A stretch of DNA of 64,000 nucleotides. It comes from an uncultured Prevotellaceae bacterium. GTDB lineage: Bacteria > Bacteroidota > Bacteroidia > Bacteroidales > Bacteroidaceae. Position 1 is the first letter of the stretch; each line of letters opens with the position of its first letter. Under the pieces are notes generated by a model. That model was not told the DNA's origin. It searched no databases and was given only the letters and a program-made list of their open reading frames with translations. A program made the translations under genes and the position numbers. The stretch covers positions 1-64,000 of the forward strand of contig CACZTJ010000008.1 of assembly GCA_902784065.1 (NCBI GenBank), read 5' to 3'. Below, in pieces: positions 27,130 to 35,487 of this stretch.

Positions 27130-27999
27130 CTATTCGCGATTAATCACATTGATAGAGTCGCGGGCAGCTTGCAGCAAGGCAGCTCGCTCGGCAATACTCT
27201 TATCGCTAATCACACACACATCGCGCAAGCAACTGAAATCGGTACTCAGGCGTACCTTCAGCTTATACGACAGGCCATCGCGCGAGTTATAAGCCTGTTC
27301 GATCTTACCCACCAGCACACCTGAGGGGAAGATAGAGGAGTAACCACTGGTTACCACCCATTCGCCCAACTTGAACTTGGCATGACGAGGCACATCCTCC
27401 ACATAAGCCACAGCGGGATCTTCACCATACCAGTGCAGATAGCCGAAATAGCCTGAGTTACGGATGGCACAGCTGATGCTCGAAGCACCGGCATTGAGCA
27501 CAGGCACCACCACCGCATAGTGGTCGGACACGAGTGATACCACACCTACGACACCATTGCCGCAGGCCACACCCATATCCGTCTCCACACCGTCGGCACG
27601 ACCTTTATCGATAGTCATCAGGTTGTCGAGCTTGCTCACAGAGTTATCCACCACCTTAGCCGGGATCGGATTATACTGACTCAAGAACGCCAGTTCCTGA
27701 CGCTCCAAAGCCGTTGTATCCTTCGTGGCGTCCTTGTAGAGCCTACGCAACTGGTCAACCTGACGCTCCAGATAGTAATTCCGCAAGGTCAACGCCTCGT
27801 TAACCTTGCCATACGACATGAATGACAGCAGACTGCTCTCCCACTCGTACACCTTTCCCACAACGTAATTCGATGAAGAAAGCCATACACTTCCATGATA
27901 GCTGTTGTTTTGAAACAACAGAACACCACTGGCTACTTCCAAGAAAATGAAAATAAACCAGTGATGATATGTCTTCAGGAAATCCAGCAGGTTGCGCAT
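27130..27999 (-). CDS. mreC: rod shape-determining protein MreC
   Basis: This 289-residue bitopic protein has one N-terminal transmembrane helix, a coiled coil (~60-95) and the beta-rich periplasmic domain with NSVSKLDNLMTIDKGRADGV and GVVGVVSLVSDHYAVV. It links MreB filaments to the periplasmic enzymes. It lies 13 nt after mreB. Confidence 0.93.
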   Translation of the reverse strand: MRNLLDFLKTYHHWFIFIFLEVASGVLLFQNNSYHGSVWLSSSNYVVGKVYEWESSLLSFMSYGKVNEALTLRNYYLERQVDQLRRLYKDATKDTTALERQELAFLSQYNPIPAKVVDNSVSKLDNLMTIDKGRADGVETDMGVACGNGVVGVVSLVSDHYAVVVPVLNAGASSISCAIRNSGYFGYLHWYGEDPAVAYVEDVPRHAKFKLGEWVVTSGYSSIFPSGVLVGKIEQAYNSRDGLSYKLKVRLSTDFSCLRDVCVISDKSIAERAALLQAARDSINVINRE

Positions 28000-28012
28000 T
28001 CCCTATCGTCTT

Positions 28013-29035
28013 TTATCTCATCAAGAAATTGAAACGGTCGATGTTCTTGAGGGCGATACCAGCACCCACAGCCACACAGCGGAGGGGATCTTCGGGCACA
28101 TGGAACGGAATATGCATCTTATCCTCAAGACGCTTGTCAAGACCACGCAGCAGCGCACCGCCACCAGCCAGATAGATACCGTTCTTCACGATATCGGCAT
28201 ACAGCTCGGGAGGCGTGTTCTCGAGGGCTGAGAGCACAGCGTTCTCAATCTTCGAGACGGTCTTGTCGAGACAATGGGCAATCTCCTGATAGCACACAGG
28301 CACCTCCATAGGCAGGGCAGTGATACGGTTAGGACCATGCACGATGAAATCATCGGGAGCCTCATCGCCCAGATCAGTCAGGGCAGAACCCACGCTGATC
28401 TTAATACGCTCAGCCATACGCTCAGAAACCTTCACGTTGTGTTGGCGATACATATACTCCTGAATGTCGGCAGTGAGATCATCACCTGCCACGCGGATAG
28501 AGTTATTCGATACGATACCACCCAGTGAGATCACAGCAATCTCTGTAGAGCCACCACCGATATCAACAATCATGTTACCCTCTGGTGCTTCCACATCGAT
28601 ACCGATACCAATGGCAGCAGCCATCGGCTCGAAGATCAGGTAGATATCACGACCATTGGCGTGCTCGGCAGAGTCACGCACAGCACGGAGCTCCACTTCG
28701 GTAGAACCTGAAGGAACGCCAATCACCATACGGAGCGATGGTGAGAACAGGCGATTACCCACATGCACCATCTTGATCAGTCCGCGCATCATCTGCTCAC
28801 AGGCAGAGAAGTCGGCAATCACACCATCACGCAGCGGACGGATCGTACGGATGTTATCATGTGTCTTTTCATACATCATCTTGGCCTCGTTACCAACGGC
28901 GATCATCTTGTCGGTACGACGGTCTAACGCAATCACAGAGGGCTCATCTACTACAATCTTATCATCACTGATAATAATGGTATTGGCAGTACCCAGGTCG
29001 ATTGCAATGTCCTGAACAAAACTAAAAAATCCCAT
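28013..29035 (-). CDS. mreB: rod shape-determining actin homologue MreB
   Basis: MreB is the membrane-bound actin homologue that guides cell elongation. The 340-residue protein begins with a short hydrophobic helix (GFFSFVQDIAIDLGTAN), has ATP-binding phosphate loops (DLGTAN, DIGGGSTEIAV) and the LAGGGALLRGL adenosine motif. It lies 35 nt downstream of purH and starts the mre block. Confidence 0.97.
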   Translation of the reverse strand: MGFFSFVQDIAIDLGTANTIIISDDKIVVDEPSVIALDRRTDKMIAVGNEAKMMYEKTHDNIRTIRPLRDGVIADFSACEQMMRGLIKMVHVGNRLFSPSLRMVIGVPSGSTEVELRAVRDSAEHANGRDIYLIFEPMAAAIGIGIDVEAPEGNMIVDIGGGSTEIAVISLGGIVSNNSIRVAGDDLTADIQEYMYRQHNVKVSERMAERIKISVGSALTDLGDEAPDDFIVHGPNRITALPMEVPVCYQEIAHCLDKTVSKIENAVLSALENTPPELYADIVKNGIYLAGGGALLRGLDKRLEDKMHIPFHVPEDPLRCVAVGAGIALKNIDRFNFLMR

Positions 29036-29070
29036 CTAATACTTTACTGTTAATACTTTCTTTTTAATGA

Positions 29071-29667
29071 TTAATGCTTTGCAAACCAAGTGTGAATAGC
29101 TGTATCGTAGTGCGAGCTCACACCAAACGCACGGGTAGCAAACATACGGCGATCCTCGATATCGGTCTGGGCGCCCTTCTGCTTCAGGATATCCAGCAGC
29201 ACGCCATATTCAGCCTTAGAGGGCACGATCACCACATCCTTGAAGTTCTTCGCACCAGCACGGATCAGCGAGATACCGCCAATGTCGATCTTCTCTATGA
29301 TGTCTGCCTCAGAAGCACCGCTGGCTACGGTCTGCTCAAAGGGATAGAGATCTACAATCACGAGGTCGATCTCAGGAATCTCATACTGCTTCATCTGCTC
29401 GATGTCGCCCTCGTTCTCACGACGCGCCAGGATACCTCCGAACACCTTCGGATGCAGGGTCTTCACGCGACCACCGAGGATTGAGGGATAAGTGGTTACA
29501 TCCTCCACCTTCTGGCACGCATAGCCCAGTGATTCGATAAACTGCTGGGTACCACCTGTTGACAGGAACTTCACACCCTCCTCGTTCAATTTTTTGAGGA
29601 GCTCGTCAAGACCGTCCTTGTGGAATACTGACACCAAAGCGGTCTTAATTTTCTTACTTTCAGCCAT
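29071..29667 (-). CDS. purH: IMP cyclohydrolase, single-domain PurH
   Basis: This 198-residue protein matches the N-terminal IMP cyclohydrolase half of PurH: STGGTQQF, the GGRVKTLHPK motif, DLVIVDLYPFE and DIGGISLIRAGAKN. It closes the purine ring at the last step to IMP. Most bacterial PurH proteins are about 510 residues and carry an AICAR transformylase domain as well; here the protein stops right after the first domain, with mreB following after 35 nt. The transformylase must be encoded elsewhere or be replaced. Confidence 0.92.
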   Translation of the reverse strand: MAESKKIKTALVSVFHKDGLDELLKKLNEEGVKFLSTGGTQQFIESLGYACQKVEDVTTYPSILGGRVKTLHPKVFGGILARRENEGDIEQMKQYEIPEIDLVIVDLYPFEQTVASGASEADIIEKIDIGGISLIRAGAKNFKDVVIVPSKAEYGVLLDILKQKGAQTDIEDRRMFATRAFGVSSHYDTAIHTWFAKH

Positions 29668-29708
29668 TTTCTTGTTATAACGTTATAATAATGTGCATAA
29701 TTCGCGTG

Positions 29709-29716
29709 CAAAGGTA
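29709..29716 (-). promoter_or_regulatory. -7 promoter element of purH-mre operon
   Basis: TACCTTTG on the minus strand, followed by GC, fits TAnnTTTG 41 nt before the purH ATG. The -33 region is not clear because the preceding hairpin occupies it. Confidence 0.65.
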
Positions 29717-29726
29717 CAAAAAGAAA

Positions 29727-29769
29727 ACGGATTAATCTCTTTTTTTACGACGAAAAAAAGATTAATCCG
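29727..29769 (-). terminator. hairpin between kinase gene and purH
   Basis: ACGGATTAATC and GATTAATCCGT arms continue as T-run and A-run around a small loop. The long stem with T-tracts on both strands should terminate the kinase transcript just before the purH promoter. Confidence 0.75.
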
Positions 29770-29822
29770 TGTTAAAATTGACGGCTATCAAGTAGCTGAT
29801 GCCTCAATTTTGATGAAAATGC

Positions 29823-31319
29823 TTATGAATGCAGGTCGAGGATGAATCTCGTACCCTTTGTAAACTTCGGATCGATCTCCAGATCACCCTTCATTTTCAG
29901 TGCCATCTGCTTACAGATAGGCAGACCCAGACCATCACCTTCTGTCAGGTCCTTAATCTCCAGGAACGGCTTGAACACATCGTCGCGCTTCTCCTCAGGA
30001 ATGGGCTCACCAGTGTTAGCCACCAGGAACTGGAACGTGTGGGCACCACGCTTCTTGAACTCCAGCCAGATGGTACCTTCGGCAGCAACATATTGAGCGG
30101 CATTCTCCAGCAAATGTTTCAGGATATGGGTCACGTAAGGCTGATAGAAGGTAGCGCTCATCTTTGGCACATTCACTGTCAGGTTCACATCACTCTTCAC
30201 CTTACTGCGAATCTCCTCCATCAAACCCTCGCAGTATTCGGTCAGCTTGATCTCCTCATACTCCAGCTCTGTACCGTCAGAGTTCTCCAGGTCAGAGAGC
30301 TGCTGGATATGACTATTGAAGTCCAGCAATGCCTTTACCTCCGGCTTACTCTGATCGAACTTCTTCAGAGTCGGATCCATCTGAGCCGAGATATTACTGA
30401 TAAACTTAGCCTTCAGTGCATTGCTGTCGTTAGCCAGCTCAATCAACTTCTTCTGTTTACGGGTGAGCAGGATAAAGCGCATCAGCACGAGGGCTCCCAG
30501 TACCAGTGCCGCTGCAAGTGCTACTGCCAGCACCGTCAGACCGACGATAGCAGCCTGTCGAGCTGTCAGTGAGCTGTCCTTATCGGCTATCGTTGCCTCA
30601 TGATCGGCTATCTGCTTGTTCAGTGCCTTCACCTCATCGGCATGCTTCATGGCAATGGCCGAATCCTTCCAGGCAATGTAATTGCTGTAGGAATTGGCCA
30701 CCATATTGGCATTGCCGCTCTTACGTCCGTTGGCAATCAGGGTCTTATACACCTCATCCACCTTATCATACTCCTTTGAAGCCGTCAGCTTATCAGCCAT
30801 CTCCTTAAACACGGCATTACCTTGAGCCGTCTGGCCGAAGGTGTAGTGGTAAATAGCCTTGTTATAGAGGAAATCGTTCTTAACATCGTCTTTGCCTGAT
30901 GCGTTGGCATAATTCTCCATCGCCTTCAGATGATCCAGGGCACTGGCGGGGCGCTTCATCCTCATATACATCTGGTAGCGCTCTTTCGATGTCAGGTAGC
31001 GCTGAGCAGCCTTAGAAGAAGGATCACCTTTGATATTCTGGTCGATATTCGACAACAGGTCAAATGCCTCCTTATATAAATTATCCCCATAGTACAGGGC
31101 TACAGCCTTGACACCGCACTCTGTACCAGCTTGAGAGTTTCCCTTGTTCATATAGTCCTCATAGGCACGGATATAATTATAACGGGCTTCAGTGGGCTTG
31201 TTCTCCTTCAGACTTTTCTCTGCACGCTGCTGCAACTCACTCTTCTGAGCTTCTTGCGCGCTCGCTACACCATAGGCAATAAAAAGACCCAATAAAAGAG
31301 TCAATACTTTTTTAATCAT
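29823..31319 (-). CDS. TPR sensor histidine kinase-like protein with degenerate phosphoacceptor
   Basis: This 498-residue protein has a signal peptide, periplasmic TPR-like helices (~25-240), one transmembrane helix near 260, a short dimerisation region and a HATPase domain. The ATP lid is recognisable: N box ENAAQYV, VANTGEP and GDGLGLPICKQMA. Where kinases have S-H-E-x-x-x-P, this one reads ISAQMDP, so the phosphoacceptor His is Ala. It may act as a phosphatase, a binding sensor or a partner of another kinase. No response regulator is adjacent. Confidence 0.82.
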   Translation of the reverse strand: MIKKVLTLLLGLFIAYGVASAQEAQKSELQQRAEKSLKENKPTEARYNYIRAYEDYMNKGNSQAGTECGVKAVALYYGDNLYKEAFDLLSNIDQNIKGDPSSKAAQRYLTSKERYQMYMRMKRPASALDHLKAMENYANASGKDDVKNDFLYNKAIYHYTFGQTAQGNAVFKEMADKLTASKEYDKVDEVYKTLIANGRKSGNANMVANSYSNYIAWKDSAIAMKHADEVKALNKQIADHEATIADKDSSLTARQAAIVGLTVLAVALAAALVLGALVLMRFILLTRKQKKLIELANDSNALKAKFISNISAQMDPTLKKFDQSKPEVKALLDFNSHIQQLSDLENSDGTELEYEEIKLTEYCEGLMEEIRSKVKSDVNLTVNVPKMSATFYQPYVTHILKHLLENAAQYVAAEGTIWLEFKKRGAHTFQFLVANTGEPIPEEKRDDVFKPFLEIKDLTEGDGLGLPICKQMALKMKGDLEIDPKFTKGTRFILDLHS

Positions 31320-31348
31320 ATTTCAATATTTAGCTAATAATTCAAGTG

Positions 31349-31379
31349 CAAAGATAAATATTAATTCCGAAACCACAAA
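31349..31379 (-). promoter_or_regulatory. promoter of TPR kinase gene
   Basis: On the minus strand TTTG (31376-31379) and TATCTTTG (31349-31356) are 19 nt apart, 30 nt before the ATG. Confidence 0.8.
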
Positions 31380-31437
31380 AAATATGGGCAAGTTTTTGCA
31401 GTTTCGGAATCTTTCGTATAATTGTAAAACGCCTGTT

Positions 31438-32583
31438 TTACAGATATTCCTCGTGATCGTAGCGGGGCATGAAACGCACCAGTTTATGTACGGCAGCATG
31501 CGCCATTGCCTCGTAGGCACGCTCACTGGGATGCAGATGATCGCCGCTGTCAAAACCGTCGGCAAAGGCCTTGGGATTGGTGACACTACGCACAGCGGCA
31601 TCGAAATCAACACAGCCGTCAAAGAGGGGTGAAGTGCGCAACCACTGATTGAAGGTTTGTCGTATTGTTTCACGATTTTCATTATAGGTGCGCCAACCAA
31701 AGATGGGCAGCAAAGTACCGCTCCAAACCTTCAGTCCCATCGCTTTAGCGGGCTTCACATAGATCTCCTCTACCCCACGCTCCATCTCCTCTACCGTAGG
31801 CAGGTCGCTCCATGGACGGAAGGGGTTGACATCTATACCCACAGGGTGGATGATGTCGTTGATACCATGCTGGATGATAACATCGGTGGCACCAGCCACA
31901 TTCATCTCAATGGGGAAACGGGTGGCACCCTTCAGACCGTAAGCCTGATAGGTGATGCAGTCGTACTGACGCAGGATACGTGTACCACTGACGGCACGAC
32001 GAATGATGGAAGCATTGGTGCCGAAGACTTGTTGGGCCATATAATCGGGCCATGACTGCGCCGTAATGGAGTCACCATAACACACAATAGCATGATTCTC
32101 TGCCGAGGTCAGCACATCGATGGTGTTGAGAAAATAGAACCAGTTGGTATGACGAGTCAGATTGAGGGGCAATTCATCGGCTTCAGCATAGTTACCATAG
32201 GAATAATAACCCTTGGAAAGCGGTCCTGTAATAAGCGTGCCGCTATTCATCTGAGTGAAACCTGCCAGATAGATACTCACATTGATGGTGTCACCTCGGC
32301 TGACAGCATAGCTGATGGCATCGCTCTCTTTCTCACAACCAGGCTGAAGCGTCACGCTGGTCTCACCTCCAAAGGTGACGGGGGTGTGATTGACAAACAC
32401 CTTGGAGAGGGTGACAGGCTCAGTGCCTGTGAGGTTAGAGAAACGGAAACGCAGCATCGAACCGCTGAAACACATCCTGATAGGATAGCGCAGCGTAAGG
32501 TCTTTAGCGTAGGTGGCCTCAAGACGATTGGTAATAGAGGTGGCATTGCCCCAGCAAGCCACCCATTTGCTGTAGTCTGTCAT
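31438..32583 (-). CDS. SGNH/GDSL-family hydrolase
   Basis: This 381-residue protein has an N-terminal beta-sandwich-like region (~1-150) and a GDSL hydrolase domain. Block I is CYGDSITAQSW with the nucleophile Ser, block III GINDI and block V DHLHPS with the catalytic Asp/His pair. Relatives include carbohydrate esterases and lipases. No signal peptide is evident, so it may be cytoplasmic, or the start may lie elsewhere. It lies 10 nt after asnA. Confidence 0.82.
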   Translation of the reverse strand: MTDYSKWVACWGNATSITNRLEATYAKDLTLRYPIRMCFSGSMLRFRFSNLTGTEPVTLSKVFVNHTPVTFGGETSVTLQPGCEKESDAISYAVSRGDTINVSIYLAGFTQMNSGTLITGPLSKGYYSYGNYAEADELPLNLTRHTNWFYFLNTIDVLTSAENHAIVCYGDSITAQSWPDYMAQQVFGTNASIIRRAVSGTRILRQYDCITYQAYGLKGATRFPIEMNVAGATDVIIQHGINDIIHPVGIDVNPFRPWSDLPTVEEMERGVEEIYVKPAKAMGLKVWSGTLLPIFGWRTYNENRETIRQTFNQWLRTSPLFDGCVDFDAAVRSVTNPKAFADGFDSGDHLHPSERAYEAMAHAAVHKLVRFMPRYDHEEYL

Positions 32584-32593
32584 ATTGAACGAC

Positions 32594-33631
32594 CTAAATA
32601 AGGTTCATACCCAGTTTCTTGCAATCATTGCGCATCTCCTCGGGCCAGATGCTGGCCTGAATCTCGCCGATGTGACCCTTATGGAGCAGCACCATACAGA
32701 GACGGCTCTGACCGATACCACCACCAATACTTAAGGGTAAGTGATCATTGAGCAACTGCTGGTGGAAATAGAGTTCCTTGCGGTCTTCCTTATCCTCAAT
32801 CTTCAACTGGCGCAGCAGTGACTCCTTATCGACGCGAATACCCATTGAAGAGAGCTCGAACGAACGGCCCAGTACAGGATACCAGATCAGGATATCTCCG
32901 TTAAGACCCTCAAGACCATTCTCGGCAACTGTTGACCAGTCGTCATAGTCAGGAGCACGTCCATCGTGCTTCTCGCCATTCGAGAGCTTACCGCCTATAC
33001 CTATAATAAATACAGCACCATATTTCTCACAGATGGCATCCTCGCGCTCCTTCGGTGTCTTGTCAGGATACATCTGCAACAGCTCTTCTGCGTGGATGAA
33101 ATGGATCTTCTCAGGCAGGAAGGGCTTGATCTGCGGATAGGTCTCGCAGGTAAGATACTCTGTGCGACGGATAGCAGCATAGATACGCTCCACGATGTTC
33201 TCCAGGAAACTAATGGTGCGATCCTCCTTGCGGATCACAGCTTCCCAGTCCCACTGATCGACATAGAGCGAATGGAGGTTGTCAAGCTCCTCGTCGGCAC
33301 GTATCGCGTTCATATCTGTATAGATGCCGTAGCCTGGTTCAATCTTATACTCTGCCAGTGAAAGACGTTTCCACTTAGCCAGTGAATGAACCACCTCTGC
33401 CTTCGCATCGCCCAAATCCTTAATCGGAAAGGTAACGGCACGCTCCACACCATTCAGATCGTCATTGATACCCAGACCTTTCAACACAAAGAGAGGAGCT
33501 GTCACACGACGCAGGCGCAGTTCCGTAGAGAGGTTCTGCTGAAAGAAGTCCTTAATAAGTTTGATGCCTTGCTCCGTCTGCTTCATGTCAAGCAGCGGTT
33601 CATACATCACAGGTTTGATTACTTGTCCCAT
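32594..33631 (-). CDS. asnA: aspartate--ammonia ligase AsnA
   Basis: AsnA makes asparagine from aspartate, ammonia and ATP. The 345-residue protein resembles class II tRNA-synthetase cores and has the expected segments: LRLRRVTAPLFV, the HSLAKWKR loop, SLYVDQWDWE, and GGGIGQSRLCMVLL near the end. It has full family length and is first in a transcription unit with the SGNH hydrolase gene. Confidence 0.96.
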   Translation of the reverse strand: MGQVIKPVMYEPLLDMKQTEQGIKLIKDFFQQNLSTELRLRRVTAPLFVLKGLGINDDLNGVERAVTFPIKDLGDAKAEVVHSLAKWKRLSLAEYKIEPGYGIYTDMNAIRADEELDNLHSLYVDQWDWEAVIRKEDRTISFLENIVERIYAAIRRTEYLTCETYPQIKPFLPEKIHFIHAEELLQMYPDKTPKEREDAICEKYGAVFIIGIGGKLSNGEKHDGRAPDYDDWSTVAENGLEGLNGDILIWYPVLGRSFELSSMGIRVDKESLLRQLKIEDKEDRKELYFHQQLLNDHLPLSIGGGIGQSRLCMVLLHKGHIGEIQASIWPEEMRNDCKKLGMNLI

Positions 33632-33658
33632 ATTTACAGTTTATGTTTAAATTGCGTG

Positions 33659-33689
33659 CAAAGATACATATTTATTATCAATATGCAAG
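33659..33689 (-). promoter_or_regulatory. promoter of asnA
   Basis: Minus-strand TATCTTTG (33659-33666) with a weaker CTTG -33 box (33686-33689) 19 nt away; ATG 27 nt downstream. Confidence 0.65.
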
Positions 33690-33816
33690 GAAAATAAGAG
33701 ATTTATTTGCAATATTATCACAAATCCTTGATATTTGATAGCATTTTGCATATTTTGCTGCCCGTTAACAAATCATAATTCTTAATTCGTCATTCGTCAT
33801 TCTGAATTAAAAACAC

Positions 33817-33824
33817 TACTTTTG
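33817..33824 (+). promoter_or_regulatory. -7 promoter element of tRNA-Arg
   Basis: TACTTTTG fits TAnnTTTG about 42 nt before the tRNA 5' end. No convincing -33 box. Confidence 0.55.
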
Positions 33825-33866
33825 CATCCGCATTTCAAACAAATGCAACTGCCAGAAAGCAGTTCC

Positions 33867-33940
33867 GGTCCCGTAGCTTAGCTGAATAGAGCGTCAGATT
33901 CCGGTTCTGAAGGTCTTGGGTTTGAATCCCAACGGGATCA
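33867..33940 (+). tRNA. tRNA-Arg (anticodon CCG)
   Basis: The 74-nt sequence folds as a cloverleaf: acceptor GGTCCCG with CGGGATC, D arm with GCT/AGC, anticodon stem TCAGA/TCTGA around loop TTCCGGT (anticodon CCG, reading CGG), and T arm TTGGG/CCCAA around TTTGAAT. CCA is not encoded. A long hairpin follows, and the last 17 nt of the region are duplicated 120 nt downstream. Confidence 0.93.
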
Positions 33941-33948
33941 CAAAAGAA

Positions 33949-34001
33949 AAAGGAGAATTAAATATGAAAGTTCGCTTTCAAATATTTAATTCTCCTTTTT
34001 G
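33949..34001 (+). terminator. long hairpin after tRNA-Arg
   Basis: Arms AAAAAGGAGAATTAAATAT and its near-complement around GAAAG-TTCG-CTTTC make a very long stem ending in a T-run. It should terminate the tRNA transcript and works on either strand. A short palindrome (CTGGCGCCAG, 34014-34023) follows. Confidence 0.8.
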
Positions 34002-34044
34002 CTTTGTAGGATGGCTGGCGCCAGCCTACGGGAAAGACGCAGTC

Positions 34045-34061
34045 AATCCCAACGGGATCAC
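34045..34061. repeat. duplicated tRNA-Arg 3' end (att-like direct repeat)
   Basis: AATCCCAACGGGATCAC occurs at 33925-33941, across the tRNA 3' end, and again here. A 17-bp direct repeat of a tRNA 3' end is the usual mark of site-specific integration, but only ~100 bp lies between the copies and it has no gene. Confidence 0.7.
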
Positions 34062-35117
34062 TTAGAAATTCTTTCGAACACCCTGCCACTCAGGGAACTT
34101 GAATTTCAGGTATTCATCGTCGAGGAATAGGGCGGATTGGCCTACCTTGCCTTTCAGTTGCCAGTCAAGCCACTTGATGACTGCCTTCGCATAATTACCA
34201 CCATATTTCTCGTAATAGGTGCCGCTGTGACCATCCTTGGAATTCAGCATCACAACTGGGATATTATCGGCAATGCGCTCATAGTCTTTCTGTGCATTGG
34301 CATAGGCAATATCAGCAGGACCACCAATCATATAGAACATCGGCTGATGAAGGTTCTTCAGACTCTCTTTCGTGGCACCCATCATCTCCATATCGCCGAT
34401 ACCAGTGTTCAGCATCACACAGGTCTTGATACGGGGATCGTAAGCGATAGCTAACACCTGCGCACCACCACAAGACTGACCCATGGCGGCTACACGATCA
34501 AGATCCAGACAATGATAGTATTCTGATTGCGCATCGGCATTCTGGTCTGTCAACCAACCCAGCACTTCCAACAGCATCTTGGGATAGGTCTGGAAATGGG
34601 GTGCCTCTGCCTGTTGCTTCTTTGATTTCTTGGCATTCTTAGCGGCCTGCTCTCTCTGCTTGGCTTCTTGCTCCTGACGTGCCTTGATCTCCTCAGGAGT
34701 CAGCGGCAGGATCTTCTCGCCATTAGCCATGATGACCTCTCCCTTGGTTTCAGGATAAGCGGCCTTCAGAACACCTCGCCACTGGGCCATCACATCGGCT
34801 TCGTCATACGGACCTATTGCTGCTGCCACATAACCGTAGGAAGCCACCTCGCTCAACAGCAGGCGCATCTCCACATTATTGTTGAAACAAGCGCCGTTGG
34901 CATAGACGATCACAGGCAGGCATCCCTGCTTGGCCACCACCTCTTTCAGGTTCTGAGGGCGATAGACCGTAAAACCTGGACAAGAGGCATCACCTACCAC
35001 TTCTGACTTGAAAGGACCAGTACCGCCTTCTTCTACAATCTGTCTCTGAGTTGTCTGGGCATTTGTCAGCCCCACACTTGCAGCGATCATCATCGCCATC
35101 ATGAATAGTTTTTTCAT
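34062..35117 (-). CDS. secreted alpha/beta hydrolase
   Basis: This 351-residue protein has a signal peptide ending about TNAQ. The alpha/beta-hydrolase core has nucleophile elbow GQSCGG (Ser) and a likely catalytic His in DGHSGTYY near the end. It resembles polyhydroxybutyrate-depolymerase/chlorophyllase-like esterases found in polysaccharide-degrading Bacteroidota. A Lys/Gln/Ala-rich helical insertion (~residues 135-165) interrupts the core. The substrate is unknown. The stop codon directly abuts the duplicated tRNA end. A minus-strand -7 box TATCTTTG lies at 35151-35158. Confidence 0.8.
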   Translation of the reverse strand: MKKLFMMAMMIAASVGLTNAQTTQRQIVEEGGTGPFKSEVVGDASCPGFTVYRPQNLKEVVAKQGCLPVIVYANGACFNNNVEMRLLLSEVASYGYVAAAIGPYDEADVMAQWRGVLKAAYPETKGEVIMANGEKILPLTPEEIKARQEQEAKQREQAAKNAKKSKKQQAEAPHFQTYPKMLLEVLGWLTDQNADAQSEYYHCLDLDRVAAMGQSCGGAQVLAIAYDPRIKTCVMLNTGIGDMEMMGATKESLKNLHQPMFYMIGGPADIAYANAQKDYERIADNIPVVMLNSKDGHSGTYYEKYGGNYAKAVIKWLDWQLKGKVGQSALFLDDEYLKFKFPEWQGVRKNF

Positions 35118-35198
35118 ATCAACTTAGTTTTTTATCAGTTATTGAGAATGCAAAGATAGTGTTTTTTTAGAGAAGAGAGAAAAAAGAAAGGGTAAAAA

Positions 35199-35231
35199 TT
35201 TGTTTTGTATTTGTTTTATTTACTATCTTTG
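35199..35231 (+). promoter_or_regulatory. promoter before kinase remnant
   Basis: TTTG at 35199-35202 and TATCTTTG at 35224-35231 have 21 nt between them. It now faces only a gene fragment. Confidence 0.7.
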
Positions 35232-35268
35232 CCACCAGAACTATAAACGCCTAAAACAATAGACTTGA

Positions 35269-35487
35269 CAATGCCGTGAGGCGCTAAGGTCTGTTCTCGA
35301 CGAACTGCTCGACAATGCCAATAAATTCACCAAACTCAGTGCCTTCACCGAGGGCATCGGTCTGGGACTGTCACTCAGTCGTCATACCGCACGCCAACTT
35401 GGTGGTGACATCACTTATGACGGCACCTATGAAGAAGGGACACGCTTCGTCGTTAAGATTCCGATTAATCCTTCTGAGAGGAGCTAA
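35269..35487 (+). pseudogene. sensor histidine kinase remnant (HATPase pieces)
   Basis: The frame reads REALRSVLDELLDNANKFT, the N box of a histidine kinase. It then runs directly into KLSAFTEGIGLGLSLSR and GGDITYDGTYEEGTRF, the glycine-rich ATP lid and C-terminus. About 50-60 residues that should lie between them are absent, and everything upstream of the N box is gone; a TGA precedes the fragment. A promoter remains 40 nt upstream. The end overlaps the convergent NusG-like gene by 23 nt. Together with 35118-35268, which has only promoters, this explains the apparent gap before 35465. Confidence 0.8.
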
